DNA of 64,000 bases, taken from positions 6,119,501 through 6,183,500 of the forward strand of contig NZ_CP062229.1 of assembly GCF_024707545.1 (NCBI RefSeq), written 5' to 3'. The notes beneath the pieces are model-generated. The model did no database searches. It was not told where the DNA came from and worked only from the letters and a program-made list of their open reading frames with translations. Made by a program: the position numbers and the translations under genes. This document shows positions 26,018 to 34,602 of the stretch, piece after piece. The DNA comes from Mesorhizobium onobrychidis. GTDB taxonomy: Bacteria > Pseudomonadota > Alphaproteobacteria > Rhizobiales > Rhizobiaceae. Numbering within the stretch: position 1 is the first letter of the stretch; each line of letters starts with the position of its first letter.

Positions 26018-27346
26018 TCAGGTTTCCCCGCGAGCAAAATCCTCCAGCATTCCTGCATCCGCAGCAATGTCGAGGAACGAGAAGCGATTGCGCATCTCCC
26101 GGCAATGAACGACGGCCTCGCGATAGAAATCGGCCGGCGTGCCCAATTCGGCCGCTGAAATCGGCCCGCCGGTGGATTTCAGCAGCCGCTGCATTTCGTC
26201 GACGGGCACCATGAATTGCTTAAGCTCCTGCCTGAGCGTCGGCCAGAGCTCCTGCAGCCGCTCGTTGAATGCGGCGGCAGCAGTCTCGTCGAAGGCCTTC
26301 TTCTTCAGTTCGTCGAGACATTGTGCGGCGACAGCCGGCCCCATGCGGCGGACCATGTCGTCGGGATCGATCTTCGTCGCCTTCACCACCGGCGGCTTGT
26401 CGCTGGCAAGCATTGCTTGCTGCAATCGCGCCATGGTGAGTGAAGCGACGCCGACCTGGGTGCCGTGGAGCGTACCGGGGTGACGCTCGCCCGCGAAGCA
26501 GTCGATGTAGTGCGATACCTGATGCTCGCCCATGGAACCGTGATTGGAGACGCCGGTGAAGGAAATGCCGAGGCCGCAGAGCGTCAGCACGCGGTAGAGA
26601 TAGCCATTGGCCTCGATGTTGTGTTCGGCAAGCTTTGCCGCACGCTCGTTGAGCGCCGCCTCATCCTTTTCCTGGATGAGAAACGGGACCTGATGATAGG
26701 CCGTGCCAAGCAGGCGGTGCGACATCCACCAGTCGATCTGGGCGACCGAGCGGCAAAGGCAGTCACCGAACCCCGCCGCCGACAGATAGGTCGGGGCGGC
26801 AGCGGAGACGCCAAGATCGACGAAAAAGCCTGATGGCGCATGGGAAGGAAGCGATACCTTCAGGCCGCTTTCAAGTGTGATGGACGCGGTCGTCGATGTG
26901 TAGCCGTTCATCGAACCGGCCGTCCCGAACACGCAATAGCGCCGTTCATTCCTTCCGGTGACGAACTTGCACAGATCGTTGATCGTGCCGGAACCGACCG
27001 CGATCACGGCATCCGCATCCGCGAGTTTGACGGCCAGGCTTTCGACGTTGGCCATGTCGGCATGCGGATGATCCAATATCACGACATCGACGGGGCCGAG
27101 CGTCTTCAGTTCGCGCGCAACGCGTTCGCCAAGCGCATCATAGGTCGCGGCATCCGCGACGACCGTGAACCGCTCACCCAGGTCGAGCTCAGAAACGAGA
27201 TCGCCCGCCCGCCCTTCGAGGCTTTCTTCGATGACAATCCGGTCATACGGCACAACGGCCTTGTTACCGGTCTCCGGGTTGGTCCAGCGCCCGTCCAAAA
27301 TGTCGTCGATTAATGCCGTCCAGGATCCGGCTGCCGGATTCGTCAT
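26018..27346 (-). CDS. sn-glycerol-1-phosphate dehydrogenase family protein (AraM/EgsA-like)
   Basis: The protein of 442 residues belongs to the iron/zinc-dependent G1P dehydrogenase family, which reduces dihydroxyacetone phosphate to sn-glycerol 1-phosphate. The NAD-binding GSGTINDLCKF and AGSMNGYTSTTASI blocks are present. So are the metal ligands expected for EgsA/AraM: Asp in GFGDCL, His in GSMGEHQVSH and His in LHGTQVG. In archaea this enzyme makes the lipid backbone; in Bacillus AraM makes G1P for glycolipids. Here it lies beside a phosphatase, a FGGY kinase and a polyol-type importer, so a catabolic role on another polyol phosphate is more likely. The ATG at 27346 is chosen because an upstream TTG adds residues without a Shine-Dalgarno. 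Confidence 0.85.
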   Translation of the reverse strand: MTNPAAGSWTALIDDILDGRWTNPETGNKAVVPYDRIVIEESLEGRAGDLVSELDLGERFTVVADAATYDALGERVARELKTLGPVDVVILDHPHADMANVESLAVKLADADAVIAVGSGTINDLCKFVTGRNERRYCVFGTAGSMNGYTSTTASITLESGLKVSLPSHAPSGFFVDLGVSAAAPTYLSAAGFGDCLCRSVAQIDWWMSHRLLGTAYHQVPFLIQEKDEAALNERAAKLAEHNIEANGYLYRVLTLCGLGISFTGVSNHGSMGEHQVSHYIDCFAGERHPGTLHGTQVGVASLTMARLQQAMLASDKPPVVKATKIDPDDMVRRMGPAVAAQCLDELKKKAFDETAAAAFNERLQELWPTLRQELKQFMVPVDEMQRLLKSTGGPISAAELGTPADFYREAVVHCREMRNRFSFLDIAADAGMLEDFARGET

Positions 27347-27428
27347 GACGTACTCATTCTGGCAACCCTGTAACCGAGGCGCAGGAGCGTTGGCGTTATA
27401 AAACAATAGTCACCTATCACTGTCTTTT

Positions 27429-27455
27429 GTCAAGCATTCGCGCGCGACGCTTGAC
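27429..27455. promoter_or_regulatory. candidate operator in the araM-like/SorC divergent region
   Basis: GTCAAGC (27429-27435) and GCTTGAC (27449-27455) form a perfect 7-bp inverted repeat with a 13-base spacer. The minus-strand copy also provides a TTGACA -35 hexamer for the araM-like gene (27434 down to 27429), with ACTATT 17 bases on as a weak -10. A regulator bound here would cover that promoter. The second SorC gene starts 31 bases downstream. Confidence 0.5.
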
Positions 27456-27485
27456 TTCGTTCTGCAAACCTGCGGAAAAAGGGAC

Positions 27486-28469
27486 ATGAATGCCAATGCC
27501 GACATCGACGTGGTCCGACCATCTGGGCTCTCGGCACTGCCGCCGGAATTCGACAGCGCGGTGGCGTGGGCTGCCTGGCTCTACTATGTCGACCAGCTCA
27601 ACCAGAGCGACGTGGCCAAGGTCATGAACGTCTCCAGGGCGAGCGTGGTGCACTATCTGCAGGAGGCGCGCGAAAGCGGACTTGTCGCGGTGCAGGTCGA
27701 CCACGACGCTTTTGCCCGCACCTTGACGTCGCGGCGTCTCATGGAAAAATACGGGCTTCGCGGCGCGGCGGTCATCCCTGACCTCGATCCCAACGATGCC
27801 GACCGCCGCATCGGCGAAGCGGCAGGACGGCTGCTCGCATCCATGGTCGATCCGGGTGACACGATCGGCGTTGCTTGGGGAAAAACGGTGCTCGCTGCCG
27901 CCCGCTCGATCCCACGACTACGGCATGATCGGAACCTCACCGTCGTCCAGCTCTCGGGAAGCTCGATCGGGACCAGCGATTTCTCGCCGGAATTCTGCAC
28001 CTCGCTAATGGCCAATCGGCTCGGCGCCCGCTGCATCAACCTGCTTGCCCCGGCGATCGTCTCCACCGACGAACTGCACGACGAACTCATGCAGGAGCCG
28101 ATGCTCGTCAACCAGTTCCGTATGATCCGTGCCGCCGGCAAAGTCATCTTCGGGATCGGCGATATCGGGCCGGAGAGCACCTATGCCCGAGCCGGGATAT
28201 CGGATGCGGCCGCACTTGCTGGCATGATCGAGCAGGGAGCGCTCGGCGTTATCATCGGGCGGTTCATCGACGCTCAAGGAGCCCCTTTCGCAACACCGCT
28301 CGACGGACGCACCGTCGGCATCACGCTCGATGAATTGAAAGCGGTGCCCGTCCGCATCTGCGCCGCCGGTGGCGCCCGCAAGATGGGGGCGATCAGGGCT
28401 GGGCTCGGCGGCGGATATGCGACACATTTTGTCACCGACATGGCCACCGCGAACATTCTCTTGGAGTAA
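27486..28469 (+). CDS. SorC family transcriptional regulator (second copy)
   Basis: This 327-residue regulator has an N-terminal HTH (AAWLYYVDQLNQSDVAKVMNVSRASVVHYLQEARESGLV, residues 28-66) and a SorC effector-binding domain (RIGEAAGRLLASMVDPGDTIGVAWGKTV, KVIFGIGDIGPESTYARAG, AGGARKMGAIRAGLGGGYATHFVTD). It is clearly related to, but diverged from, the SorC protein at 24099. It is divergent from the AraM-like gene and 39 bases upstream of the FGGY kinase on the same strand, so it likely controls kinase and dehydrogenase together. The start has a purine-rich GAAAAAGG upstream. Confidence 0.88.
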   Translation: MNANADIDVVRPSGLSALPPEFDSAVAWAAWLYYVDQLNQSDVAKVMNVSRASVVHYLQEARESGLVAVQVDHDAFARTLTSRRLMEKYGLRGAAVIPDLDPNDADRRIGEAAGRLLASMVDPGDTIGVAWGKTVLAAARSIPRLRHDRNLTVVQLSGSSIGTSDFSPEFCTSLMANRLGARCINLLAPAIVSTDELHDELMQEPMLVNQFRMIRAAGKVIFGIGDIGPESTYARAGISDAAALAGMIEQGALGVIIGRFIDAQGAPFATPLDGRTVGITLDELKAVPVRICAAGGARKMGAIRAGLGGGYATHFVTDMATANILLE

Positions 28470-28508
28470 CCGGCACTCGGTGGAACTCATCGTCTCGGGA
28501 GGACAATC

Positions 28509-30005
28509 ATGGGCAGCAGCGACGGACCTCTTGTCGTCGGCCTCGACAGTTCCACGCAATCGTGCAAGGCGATTGCCTGGAGCCGGGACGGACGAGCCGT
28601 GGCGGAAGGCCGCGCGCCGATCGATCTGATGAAGCCGAGGCCGGACTATGTCGAGCAGGAGGTCACCGACTGGTGGCAGGCCGCAACAGTAGCGCTGCGA
28701 CAGCTTTTCGGAGCGGTCGATGCGAAACGCATCGCCGGTATCGCGATCTCCAACCAGCGCGAGACCGTAGCCCTCATCGACGGCGCCGGCGAGCCGATCG
28801 GACCCGCGAGCCTGTGGCTCGACGAACGTGCCGCCGGGCTGGTCGACCGTTTCGCGGCGGAGATCGGCCGTGAGCGGCTGCACGCAATCACAGGCAAGCC
28901 GATCGATGTGACGCCGGTCGTCTACCGCCTGAAATGGCTGCGCGAGAACGAGCCGGAACGGTTGGACCATGCGAAGAAAATCCTCGACGTGCACGGCTAT
29001 CTGACGCTGAAACTGACGGGAACGCCAAGTGCGAGTTGGACGAGCGCCGATCCGTTCGGTCTCTTCGATATCTCGCGCAAGGCATGGTCGCAGCCGCTCC
29101 TCGATCATCTCGGCATCAAGCCGTCGCAACTTCCCAATGCGGTGCGGTCCGGCACGCGGGTCGGGACCGTTCATGCCGCGGCCGCCGCCGCAACAGGGCT
29201 AGCCGAAGGAACGCCGGTGATTGCCGCCGGCGGCGATGGGCAATGCGCCGGGCTCGGCGTCAATGCCATGCGCGAGGGCGTCGTCTATCTCAATCTCGGA
29301 ACTGCGATCATCGCGGGAATCTGGTCGCGGGAACCGGTGGTCGGCGCCTTCTGGCGTACCATGACCTCGCCGACAGGCGATGGCTATTTCCTCGAGGCAG
29401 TGCAGCGGGCGGGTGTCTATTTCGTCAACTGGTTCGTCGACACTTTTGCCGGCGGGCGCTCCGATCCGGCGATCTTCGACCGCCTTGAAAGGGAAGCGGC
29501 GGCCGTCCCGATCGGCTCGGACGGACTTCTCGCTGGAACCACCCTGGTCGGTTGCATGGATCCGCATTGGGATCCGAGCGCACGCGCAAGCTTCATCGGC
29601 ATGCATCCCTCGCACACGCTCGGTCATTTTTATCGTGCGGGGCTCGAGGCGATGACGCTGCAAACCGCCCGGGCTCTCGAAGAGATGCGCAGCCATGGCC
29701 TTTCGCCGGCGCAAATGGTGGCGATCGGCGGCGGCGCCAACAGCAAGCTTTGGACAAAGATGATCGCGGACGCAACCGGGATCGCGATCCATAAGGGTCA
29801 CAATGCTGAAGCCTCCTCCCTGGGCGCAGCCATTAGCGCTGCGGTCGGCATCGGATGGTTCGAGAGTTTTGCTGAGGCCGCTGACGCGATGACGAGCATC
29901 GCCGAGACGATCGAACCGGACCCACGCGACCGCGAAACTTGGAACGCGCTGTCGGCCAGGCAGGCCAAGGTCTTCCCCGCGACCCAATTCGCCTGGCGCA
30001 ATTGA
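28509..30005 (+). CDS. FGGY family carbohydrate kinase (xylulokinase-like)
   Basis: The 498-residue protein is an ATP-dependent sugar kinase of the FGGY family. It has the N-terminal phosphate-binding VVGLDSSTQSCKAIAW (about residues 8-23), the substrate-binding segment AISNQRETVALID and the interdomain VIAAGGDGQCAGLGVNAM. The family signature near the C-terminus is VAIGGGANSKLWTKMIADATG, followed by EASSLGAAISA. The overall layout is closest to xylulokinases, but xylose isomerase is absent, so a polyol or other ketose is equally possible. The start follows GGGAGGA. It is probably the kinase step for the compound brought in by the importer at 18.7-23.9 kb. Confidence 0.9.
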   Translation: MGSSDGPLVVGLDSSTQSCKAIAWSRDGRAVAEGRAPIDLMKPRPDYVEQEVTDWWQAATVALRQLFGAVDAKRIAGIAISNQRETVALIDGAGEPIGPASLWLDERAAGLVDRFAAEIGRERLHAITGKPIDVTPVVYRLKWLRENEPERLDHAKKILDVHGYLTLKLTGTPSASWTSADPFGLFDISRKAWSQPLLDHLGIKPSQLPNAVRSGTRVGTVHAAAAAATGLAEGTPVIAAGGDGQCAGLGVNAMREGVVYLNLGTAIIAGIWSREPVVGAFWRTMTSPTGDGYFLEAVQRAGVYFVNWFVDTFAGGRSDPAIFDRLEREAAAVPIGSDGLLAGTTLVGCMDPHWDPSARASFIGMHPSHTLGHFYRAGLEAMTLQTARALEEMRSHGLSPAQMVAIGGGANSKLWTKMIADATGIAIHKGHNAEASSLGAAISAAVGIGWFESFAEAADAMTSIAETIEPDPRDRETWNALSARQAKVFPATQFAWRN

Positions 30006-30046
30006 CACCGGCGCAGGACGTGCGATCGAAATGCCTCGCCGTCCCG

Positions 30047-30403
30047 CTACTTCAACCCACCCACAGCCTGCTGATAGACATCAGGCTTGAAGCCGACGAG
30101 GATACGATCACCAAGATCGAGGACCGGCCGCTTGATCATCGTCGGCATGGCCAGCATCAGCGCCTTGGCTTTCCTCTCATCGAGGCTCAGCTTGTCCTCG
30201 TCCGACAGTTCGCGAAATGTCGTGCTCGCCTTGTTGAGCAGGATTTCCCAGCCGACCATGCCGGACCAACCGTCCAGCCGATCCGCCTCCAGTCCTTCGA
30301 CCCTGTAGTCGTGAAAGCGATAAGCGACATCATGGCTCTCCAGCCAGACACGCGCCTTCTTGATCGTGTCGCAATTGGTGATGCCGTACATCGTGATCGT
30401 CAA
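30047..30403 (-). CDS. ArsC/Spx family protein, YffB-like
   Basis: A 118-residue thioredoxin-fold protein with the single redox Cys in ITNCDTIKKARVWL (Cys11), as in YffB and ArsC, and the conserved RPVLDLGDRILVGFKPD segment near the C-terminus. In the ArsC/YffB group that Arg and the active Cys are kept, but true arsenate reductases carry CX5R with extra Arg residues, so this is more likely a glutathione-dependent thiol reductase of unknown substrate. It stands alone, convergent with the kinase gene, and is not in an ars operon; the ArsR-like gene nearby pairs with an AHSA1 gene instead. Confidence 0.87.
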   Translation of the reverse strand: MTITMYGITNCDTIKKARVWLESHDVAYRFHDYRVEGLEADRLDGWSGMVGWEILLNKASTTFRELSDEDKLSLDERKAKALMLAMPTMIKRPVLDLGDRILVGFKPDVYQQAVGGLK

Positions 30404-30569
30404 ATTTTTGGCCCTTGGACTGATCGCTCATCGAATCTGGCGCACCGTAAACCACCCTTCAGACATTGCCAGCGGCGACCCCGCAGGCATCCTCAGAATT
30501 TTTTGCTCTTGCCAATACTAAGGTTTTTACCTAAGTAACATAAATTATGTCCAGTAACGCGAGGACGAC

Positions 30570-30929
30570 ATGACCGTGGCAACAAGCCTGCACTCCGCCA
30601 GCCAGCCGCCGATCGACGGCATCTTCCGGGCGCTTGCCGATCCAACGCGCCGCCGAGTTGTCGAGCGGCTGAACAGAAGCCCGGCCTCGGTCAGCGAGCT
30701 AGCCCAGCCATTCGACATGGCCCTGCCCTCCTTCGTCGAGCATCTCAGGGTTTTGGAAGGCTGCGGGCTGGTGCGGTCCGAAAAAGCCGGCCGTGTCAGG
30801 ACCTACCGGCTTGCACCTGAGCCACTGAAGCTTGCGGAAAACTGGCTGGTCGAGCAGCGCGCGCTGTGGGAACGCCGCCTCGACCAGTTCGACGACTACG
30901 TCCTAAAACTCAAGGAGAAAGACAAATGA
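30570..30929 (+). CDS. ArsR family winged-helix regulator
   Basis: The protein of 119 residues opens with [20 protein letters not shown], the classic ArsR start, followed by an HTH ([30 protein letters not shown], about residues 37-66) and a wing ([10 protein letters not shown]). There is no metal-binding ELCVCDL cysteine motif, so it should not sense metals. It overlaps the AHSA1 gene downstream as ATGA. Such ArsR/AHSA1 pairs are frequent in alphaproteobacteria and act on small hydrophobic ligands or stress; this one most likely represses its own operon. Confidence 0.9.
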   Translation: MTVATSLHSASQPPIDGIFRALADPTRRRVVERLNRSPASVSELAQPFDMALPSFVEHLRVLEGCGLVRSEKAGRVRTYRLAPEPLKLAENWLVEQRALWERRLDQFDDYVLKLKEKDK

Positions 30930-31411
30930 GTTCGACCCTGCTGCTCAAACCCGACCCAAAACTCGACCTCGTTCTCGAACGCGTCATCGACGCGCCGTGC
31001 GAGCTATTGTGGACAGCCTGGACGACGCCCGAGCATGTTCGGCGATGGTTCACACCGAAGCCGTGGATTGTCACCGATTGCGAGATCGACCTCAGGCCCG
31101 GCGGCCTGTTCAGGACTCGCATGCAGTCGCCTGATGGTAAGGAGGTCAATGACCGGCATTGCTGCTACCTCGACATCGTGCTCAACGAGCGGCTGGTGTG
31201 GACGGATGCGCTGCTGCCCGGCTATCGGCCGTCAGGGGACCCATTCATCACAGCGGTCGTATCGTTGCAGCCGGAAGGCAAGGCGACGCGCTACACCGCG
31301 ACCGCCATCCACCGGGACGAAGCGACACGAAAGAACCACGAAGAGATGGGCTTTTTCGACGGCTGGGGCACAGTGGCGGACCAGCTTGCGGCGTATGTGA
31401 AGGGGATTTGA
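30926..31411 (+). CDS. SRPBCC/AHSA1 domain protein
   Basis: The 161-residue protein has the START-like AHSA1 fold: [33 protein letters not shown] at the N-terminus, the [17 protein letters not shown] hairpin, [15 protein letters not shown] and a C-terminal helix [18 protein letters not shown]. Such proteins bind hydrophobic ligands in a deep pocket. The role of this one is unknown, but it is always paired with the ArsR-type regulator upstream. Its ATG at 30926 overlaps the arsR stop, so the two are translationally coupled. A strong GC hairpin follows at 31423. Confidence 0.88.
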   Translation: MSSTLLLKPDPKLDLVLERVIDAPCELLWTAWTTPEHVRRWFTPKPWIVTDCEIDLRPGGLFRTRMQSPDGKEVNDRHCCYLDIVLNERLVWTDALLPGYRPSGDPFITAVVSLQPEGKATRYTATAIHRDEATRKNHEEMGFFDGWGTVADQLAAYVKGI

Positions 31412-31422
31412 GGTGCTCACAC

Positions 31423-31449
31423 GGCGGCCAGGGCATCGTCCTGGCCGCC
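31423..31449. terminator. terminator-like hairpin between convergent genes
   Basis: A perfect 10-bp stem (GGCGGCCAGG at 31423-31432, CCTGGCCGCC at 31440-31449) with a 7-base loop lies 12 bases past the AHSA1 stop and before the convergent SnoaL-like gene. There is no T-run on either strand, so it may need Rho or act as a transcript-end stabiliser. Its placement between convergent genes supports a termination role. Confidence 0.5.
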
Positions 31450-31507
31450 ATGCCTGATTCCCAACGATGCAGCGAGGTGACCAAGCTTCGGGAAGCCGGT
31501 TTCAGCC

Positions 31508-31861
31508 TCAATAATAGAAGCGCTCTTCGGCAATTTTGCCGTTCTTGACCGTGTACAGACCAACCTCATCCATGCTGACACGCTCGCCTGTAGCCTTGGG
31601 CGTTATGTCAAACTTGAAGCGCACTGCGAACTGGTCGCCGTTGACATATGGGCCTTCGACCGAGCCGCCATGAACTTCGTTGTTCTCTTGCCACCACTGG
31701 CCCTTCTGCCTCACGGCTTCCTTGCCACGGCAGATGGCCATCGGCCCTTCCATTGCTTCGTAGCTGACGATGTCATCGGCATTGTACTTCTCAGCAGCAC
31801 CTTCGTTCTCACCCTGCTTGAGCAGCTCTGTGAAATTCTTGGCAATTTCCGCGGTGGTCAT
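31508..31861 (-). CDS. SnoaL-like / nuclear transport factor 2 family protein
   Basis: A 117-residue protein with the SnoaL/NTF2-like cone fold: MTTAEIAKNFTELLKQGENEGAAEKYNADDIVSYE at the N-terminus, GKEAVRQKGQWWQENNEVHGG in the middle and SMDEVGLYTVKNGKIAEERFYY at the end. Members are small ligand-binding or isomerase-like proteins with no shared reaction. There is no signal peptide. The gene is monocistronic on the minus strand; the ATG at 31861 is preceded by an AGGAGGAA-type Shine-Dalgarno. Confidence 0.82.
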   Translation of the reverse strand: MTTAEIAKNFTELLKQGENEGAAEKYNADDIVSYEAMEGPMAICRGKEAVRQKGQWWQENNEVHGGSVEGPYVNGDQFAVRFKFDITPKATGERVSMDEVGLYTVKNGKIAEERFYY

Positions 31862-32071
31862 GTGTTCCTCCTGTTCAGACTAATTCCAAGTAGGGAATCG
31901 CTTGCTGGCCTGCCACTGTCGCCTGCTCGATAGCTGACATCATGTCAGGATGGAGATCGCGTGCCAGCCCTTGACCGCTGAAGCACTTATGATGCGACGA
32001 AAGCATGGAACAAAGCAGGAACAAACTGGAGAGTCAAGTGGAGATCGAGTCGGCAATTTCACGATAGTGCA

Positions 32072-33049
32072 TCAGTAGCATCCACGCTCGACGGCGAGGC
32101 GGCGCACCAGCGCCAGCACGTTGTCGATGGTCGGCGTCGGCTGGCCAGTCAGCCGGCCGAGTTCCTGAACCGCCGTCACCAGCGCGTCGATCTCCATTGG
32201 TCGGCCGCGCTCCAAGTCCTGCAGCATCGAGGTCTTGTGCTCGCCGACGTCGCCGGCACCCTTGATGCGGCGGTCGACCGATATCGGGAAACGAACGCCG
32301 AGGCTTTCGCCGATCGCCTGCGCCTCGAGCATCATGGTGAGCGCGAGCGTGCGGGTTGCCTCGTCGGCAGTGATTGCCGCAAGCGTGCTGCCGGTCAGCG
32401 CGGAAATCGGGTTGAAGGAGAGATTGCCCCAGAGCTTCACCCAGATCTCACTGCGAATGTCGTCGCGAACCGGTGCCTGCAGCCCCGCCGCAATCATCTC
32501 CTCGGCAAGCCGGGTGACACGCTCGCTCTTCTCGCCCGAGGGCTCGCCAAGCGAGAAGCGTTTTCCCTCGATATGGCGGACAAGGCCGGGCGCATCCACC
32601 TCGGCCGCGGGATAGACGACCGAGCCGATGACGCGATCCGGCCCAAGCCGATCCCAGATCACCCCACCGGGATCCACCGCTTGCAACCGCTTGCCTTCGA
32701 GCGACCCGCCGATCCTGTGGAAATACCACCACGGCACACCATTCTGCATGGTGACGACGGCCGTCCTTTCGCCCAGCAGCGGCGCAATCTGGTCGAGCGC
32801 TGATGCGAGCGAATGGGCCTTGAGCGCCAGCACGACATAGTCCTGGACGCCTAGCTCCTGCGCCTGCGCGGCGGCCCTGACAGAGGCGACCGATTCATGA
32901 CCATCTTCGATCAGGCGGAGCCCGGTCGCCTTGATCGCGTCGAGATGCGCGCCGCGCGCTACGATCGAAAGATCGACCCGGCCGGCCATGGCAAGTTTGG
33001 CCGCGAGATAGCCGCCGATCGCGCCGGCGCCAAAAATGGTGATCCGCAT
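32072..33049 (-). CDS. 2-dehydropantoate 2-reductase family protein (PanE/ApbA-like)
   Basis: The protein of about 325 residues has an N-terminal Rossmann fold with the NADP motif ITIFGAGAIGGYLAAKLA (residues 3-20) and the ketopantoate reductase C-terminal domain (RSEIWVKLWGNLSFNPISALTG, with the catalytic Lys, and HKTSMLQDLERGRPMEIDAL). PanE itself makes pantoate. Here the gene ends a catabolic operon with a CoA ligase and an FAH hydrolase, so another 2-oxo acid substrate is likely. Three consecutive ATG codons (33055, 33052, 33049) are possible starts; the third begins exactly at the family start. It overlaps or abuts the ligase stop. Confidence 0.85.
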   Translation of the reverse strand: MRITIFGAGAIGGYLAAKLAMAGRVDLSIVARGAHLDAIKATGLRLIEDGHESVASVRAAAQAQELGVQDYVVLALKAHSLASALDQIAPLLGERTAVVTMQNGVPWWYFHRIGGSLEGKRLQAVDPGGVIWDRLGPDRVIGSVVYPAAEVDAPGLVRHIEGKRFSLGEPSGEKSERVTRLAEEMIAAGLQAPVRDDIRSEIWVKLWGNLSFNPISALTGSTLAAITADEATRTLALTMMLEAQAIGESLGVRFPISVDRRIKGAGDVGEHKTSMLQDLERGRPMEIDALVTAVQELGRLTGQPTPTIDNVLALVRRLAVERGCY

Positions 33050-33051
33050 CA

Positions 33052-34602
33052 TCATCCCAGCCCGGGTTTGGCAAGCCCGGGTTTGGCAAGGCCGAGTTTG
33101 GTCGCGAGACCGATGCGCTGCAGCTTGCCCGTCGCGCCCTTCGGGATTTCGTCCAGGATCAGGACAATGCGCGGCACCTTGAAGTCGGCAAGCCGGAGCG
33201 CGGCAAAGCTGCGGATGTCGCCTTCGGTGGCGGCCATGCCCTCGCGCAGCACGATCGCAGCCGCGACCTCCTCGCCGAGCTTGTCGTGTGGCGTGGCGAA
33301 GGTGACGACCTGCGCCACCGCCGGATGGTCCATCAGCACGTCGTCGACCTCGAGCGGCGAGATTTTCTCGCCGCCGCGGTTGATGATCTCCTTGAGCCGG
33401 CCGGTGACGCGCAGATAGAAGTCTTCATCGAGCACGCCCTGGTCGCCGGTATGAAACCAGCCATGCGCAAAAGCCGTGGCATTGGCGTCCGGATTGTTCT
33501 CGTAGCCCGCGGTGACATTAGGCCCGCGAATGACGATCTCGCCGGTCTCACCGGGCTTCAGCAATTGCCCGTCCAGCGCCATCACCGCCACTTCCGGTCC
33601 GGCGGCGGCGCCGACGCTGCCCGGCTTGCGCAGGCCCGGCGGCAACCGGTTCGAGGCCATCTGGTGCGCGGCCTCGGTCATGCCGTAGGATTCGATCACC
33701 GGACAGCCGAAGGTCGCCTCAAGCTCCGCCATCACTTGCGGCGGGAGCGATGCCGAGGACGAGCGGATGAAGCGAAGAGGCGCGGCGGCCAATGCATCGG
33801 CATTGCGCGCCGCCCGCGGCAGGATCGCCTGATGCATGGTTGGCACGGCCGTGTACCAGCTCGGCCGCGCCTCGCCAAGCCAATGGAAGAAGCGCAGCGC
33901 GTTGAAGCCCGGCGTGCAGAAGACGCTGCCGCCGACCGCGAGCGAGGACAGCACCGCCGCGATCAGCCCATGGATGTGGAACAGCGGCATGATGTTGAGG
34001 CAGCGATCACCGGCCGTCAGGCCGAGCGTCGCGCCGATATGGGCGGCCGAGGCGGCGAGATTGGCATGGCTGAGCGGCACCAGCTTGGGGCGTGACGTGG
34101 TGCCGGAAGTGTGCAGCAACAGCGCGATGTCGCCGTCCCCAGCCAAATCGGGCGCAGCCGGCGGGCCGATCGGTTCGCCCTCGATCACAAAGCTTCCCGC
34201 AGGCGCGTCGCGCAGTGCTGCCAGCCTGAGCACAGCTATGCCCAGGCGCTCGGCCACGGTCACCGCCGGGCCGCTTTCGTCTTCGGCAGCAAGGATCGCC
34301 TTGGCGCCAATATCGGTCAGGTAAAAATCGAGCTCGTCGGCCCGGTAGGCCGGGTTGAGCGGCGCGGTCGAGGCGGCCGCCGCCACCGCGACAAAGGCAG
34401 TGGCCATCTCCGGCCCGTTCGGCAGCACGATGGCCACCCGGTCGCCACGGCCGAGGCCCAGTGCATGCAGTTGCGCTGCCGTTTCCGAGATCAGGCGGCG
34501 CAATCCGCCATGGCTGAGCGTGATCCTGTCGGGTGCCGAAATCGCCGGCGCATCATCCGCGCCGGCAGCAAGTCGTTCAATGATCGACGCCGCTTCAGAC
34601 AA
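33052..34602 (-). CDS. acyl-CoA synthetase of the AAE3/Pcs60 (oxalate-CoA ligase) type
   Basis: The 516-residue adenylate-forming enzyme has the AMP-binding P-loop LLLHTSGTTSRPK (about residues 163-175), A5 motif YGMTEA, A7/A8 motifs HGWFHTGDQG and GRLKEIINRGGEKISP, and the C-terminal acyl-adenylate Lys in PKGATGKLQR. Segments such as LFHIHGLIAAVLSSLAVGG, WYTAVPTMHQAIL and FIRSSSASLPP closely recall plant AAE3 and yeast Pcs60, which make oxalyl-CoA, so oxalate or a short dicarboxylate is a good candidate substrate. The C-terminus is extended by a repeated AKPGLAKPGLG tail from a 15-bp tandem repeat. It overlaps the FAH gene by 8 bases. Confidence 0.85.
   Translation of the reverse strand: MSEAASIIERLAAGADDAPAISAPDRITLSHGGLRRLISETAAQLHALGLGRGDRVAIVLPNGPEMATAFVAVAAAASTAPLNPAYRADELDFYLTDIGAKAILAAEDESGPAVTVAERLGIAVLRLAALRDAPAGSFVIEGEPIGPPAAPDLAGDGDIALLLHTSGTTSRPKLVPLSHANLAASAAHIGATLGLTAGDRCLNIMPLFHIHGLIAAVLSSLAVGGSVFCTPGFNALRFFHWLGEARPSWYTAVPTMHQAILPRAARNADALAAAPLRFIRSSSASLPPQVMAELEATFGCPVIESYGMTEAAHQMASNRLPPGLRKPGSVGAAAGPEVAVMALDGQLLKPGETGEIVIRGPNVTAGYENNPDANATAFAHGWFHTGDQGVLDEDFYLRVTGRLKEIINRGGEKISPLEVDDVLMDHPAVAQVVTFATPHDKLGEEVAAAIVLREGMAATEGDIRSFAALRLADFKVPRIVLILDEIPKGATGKLQRIGLATKLGLAKPGLAKPGLG
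33061..33105. repeat. 15-bp tandem repeat at the 3' end of the ligase gene
   Basis: Two perfect copies of CCCGGGTTTGGCAAG (33061-33075 and 33076-33090) and a third degenerate copy (33091-33105, GCCGAGTTTGGTCGC) run in phase with the ligase reading frame. On the minus strand they encode LGLA-KPGLA-KPGLG, the last residues of the protein. The unit is a multiple of three, so copy changes lengthen or shorten the tail without shifting frame. Confidence 0.8.

Noticed and set aside
30047..30929. An arsenic resistance operon (ArsC-like plus ArsR-like genes)
   Set aside because: The two genes are divergent, the ArsR protein lacks metal-binding cysteines and is coupled to an AHSA1 gene, and no arsB/acr3 is present.
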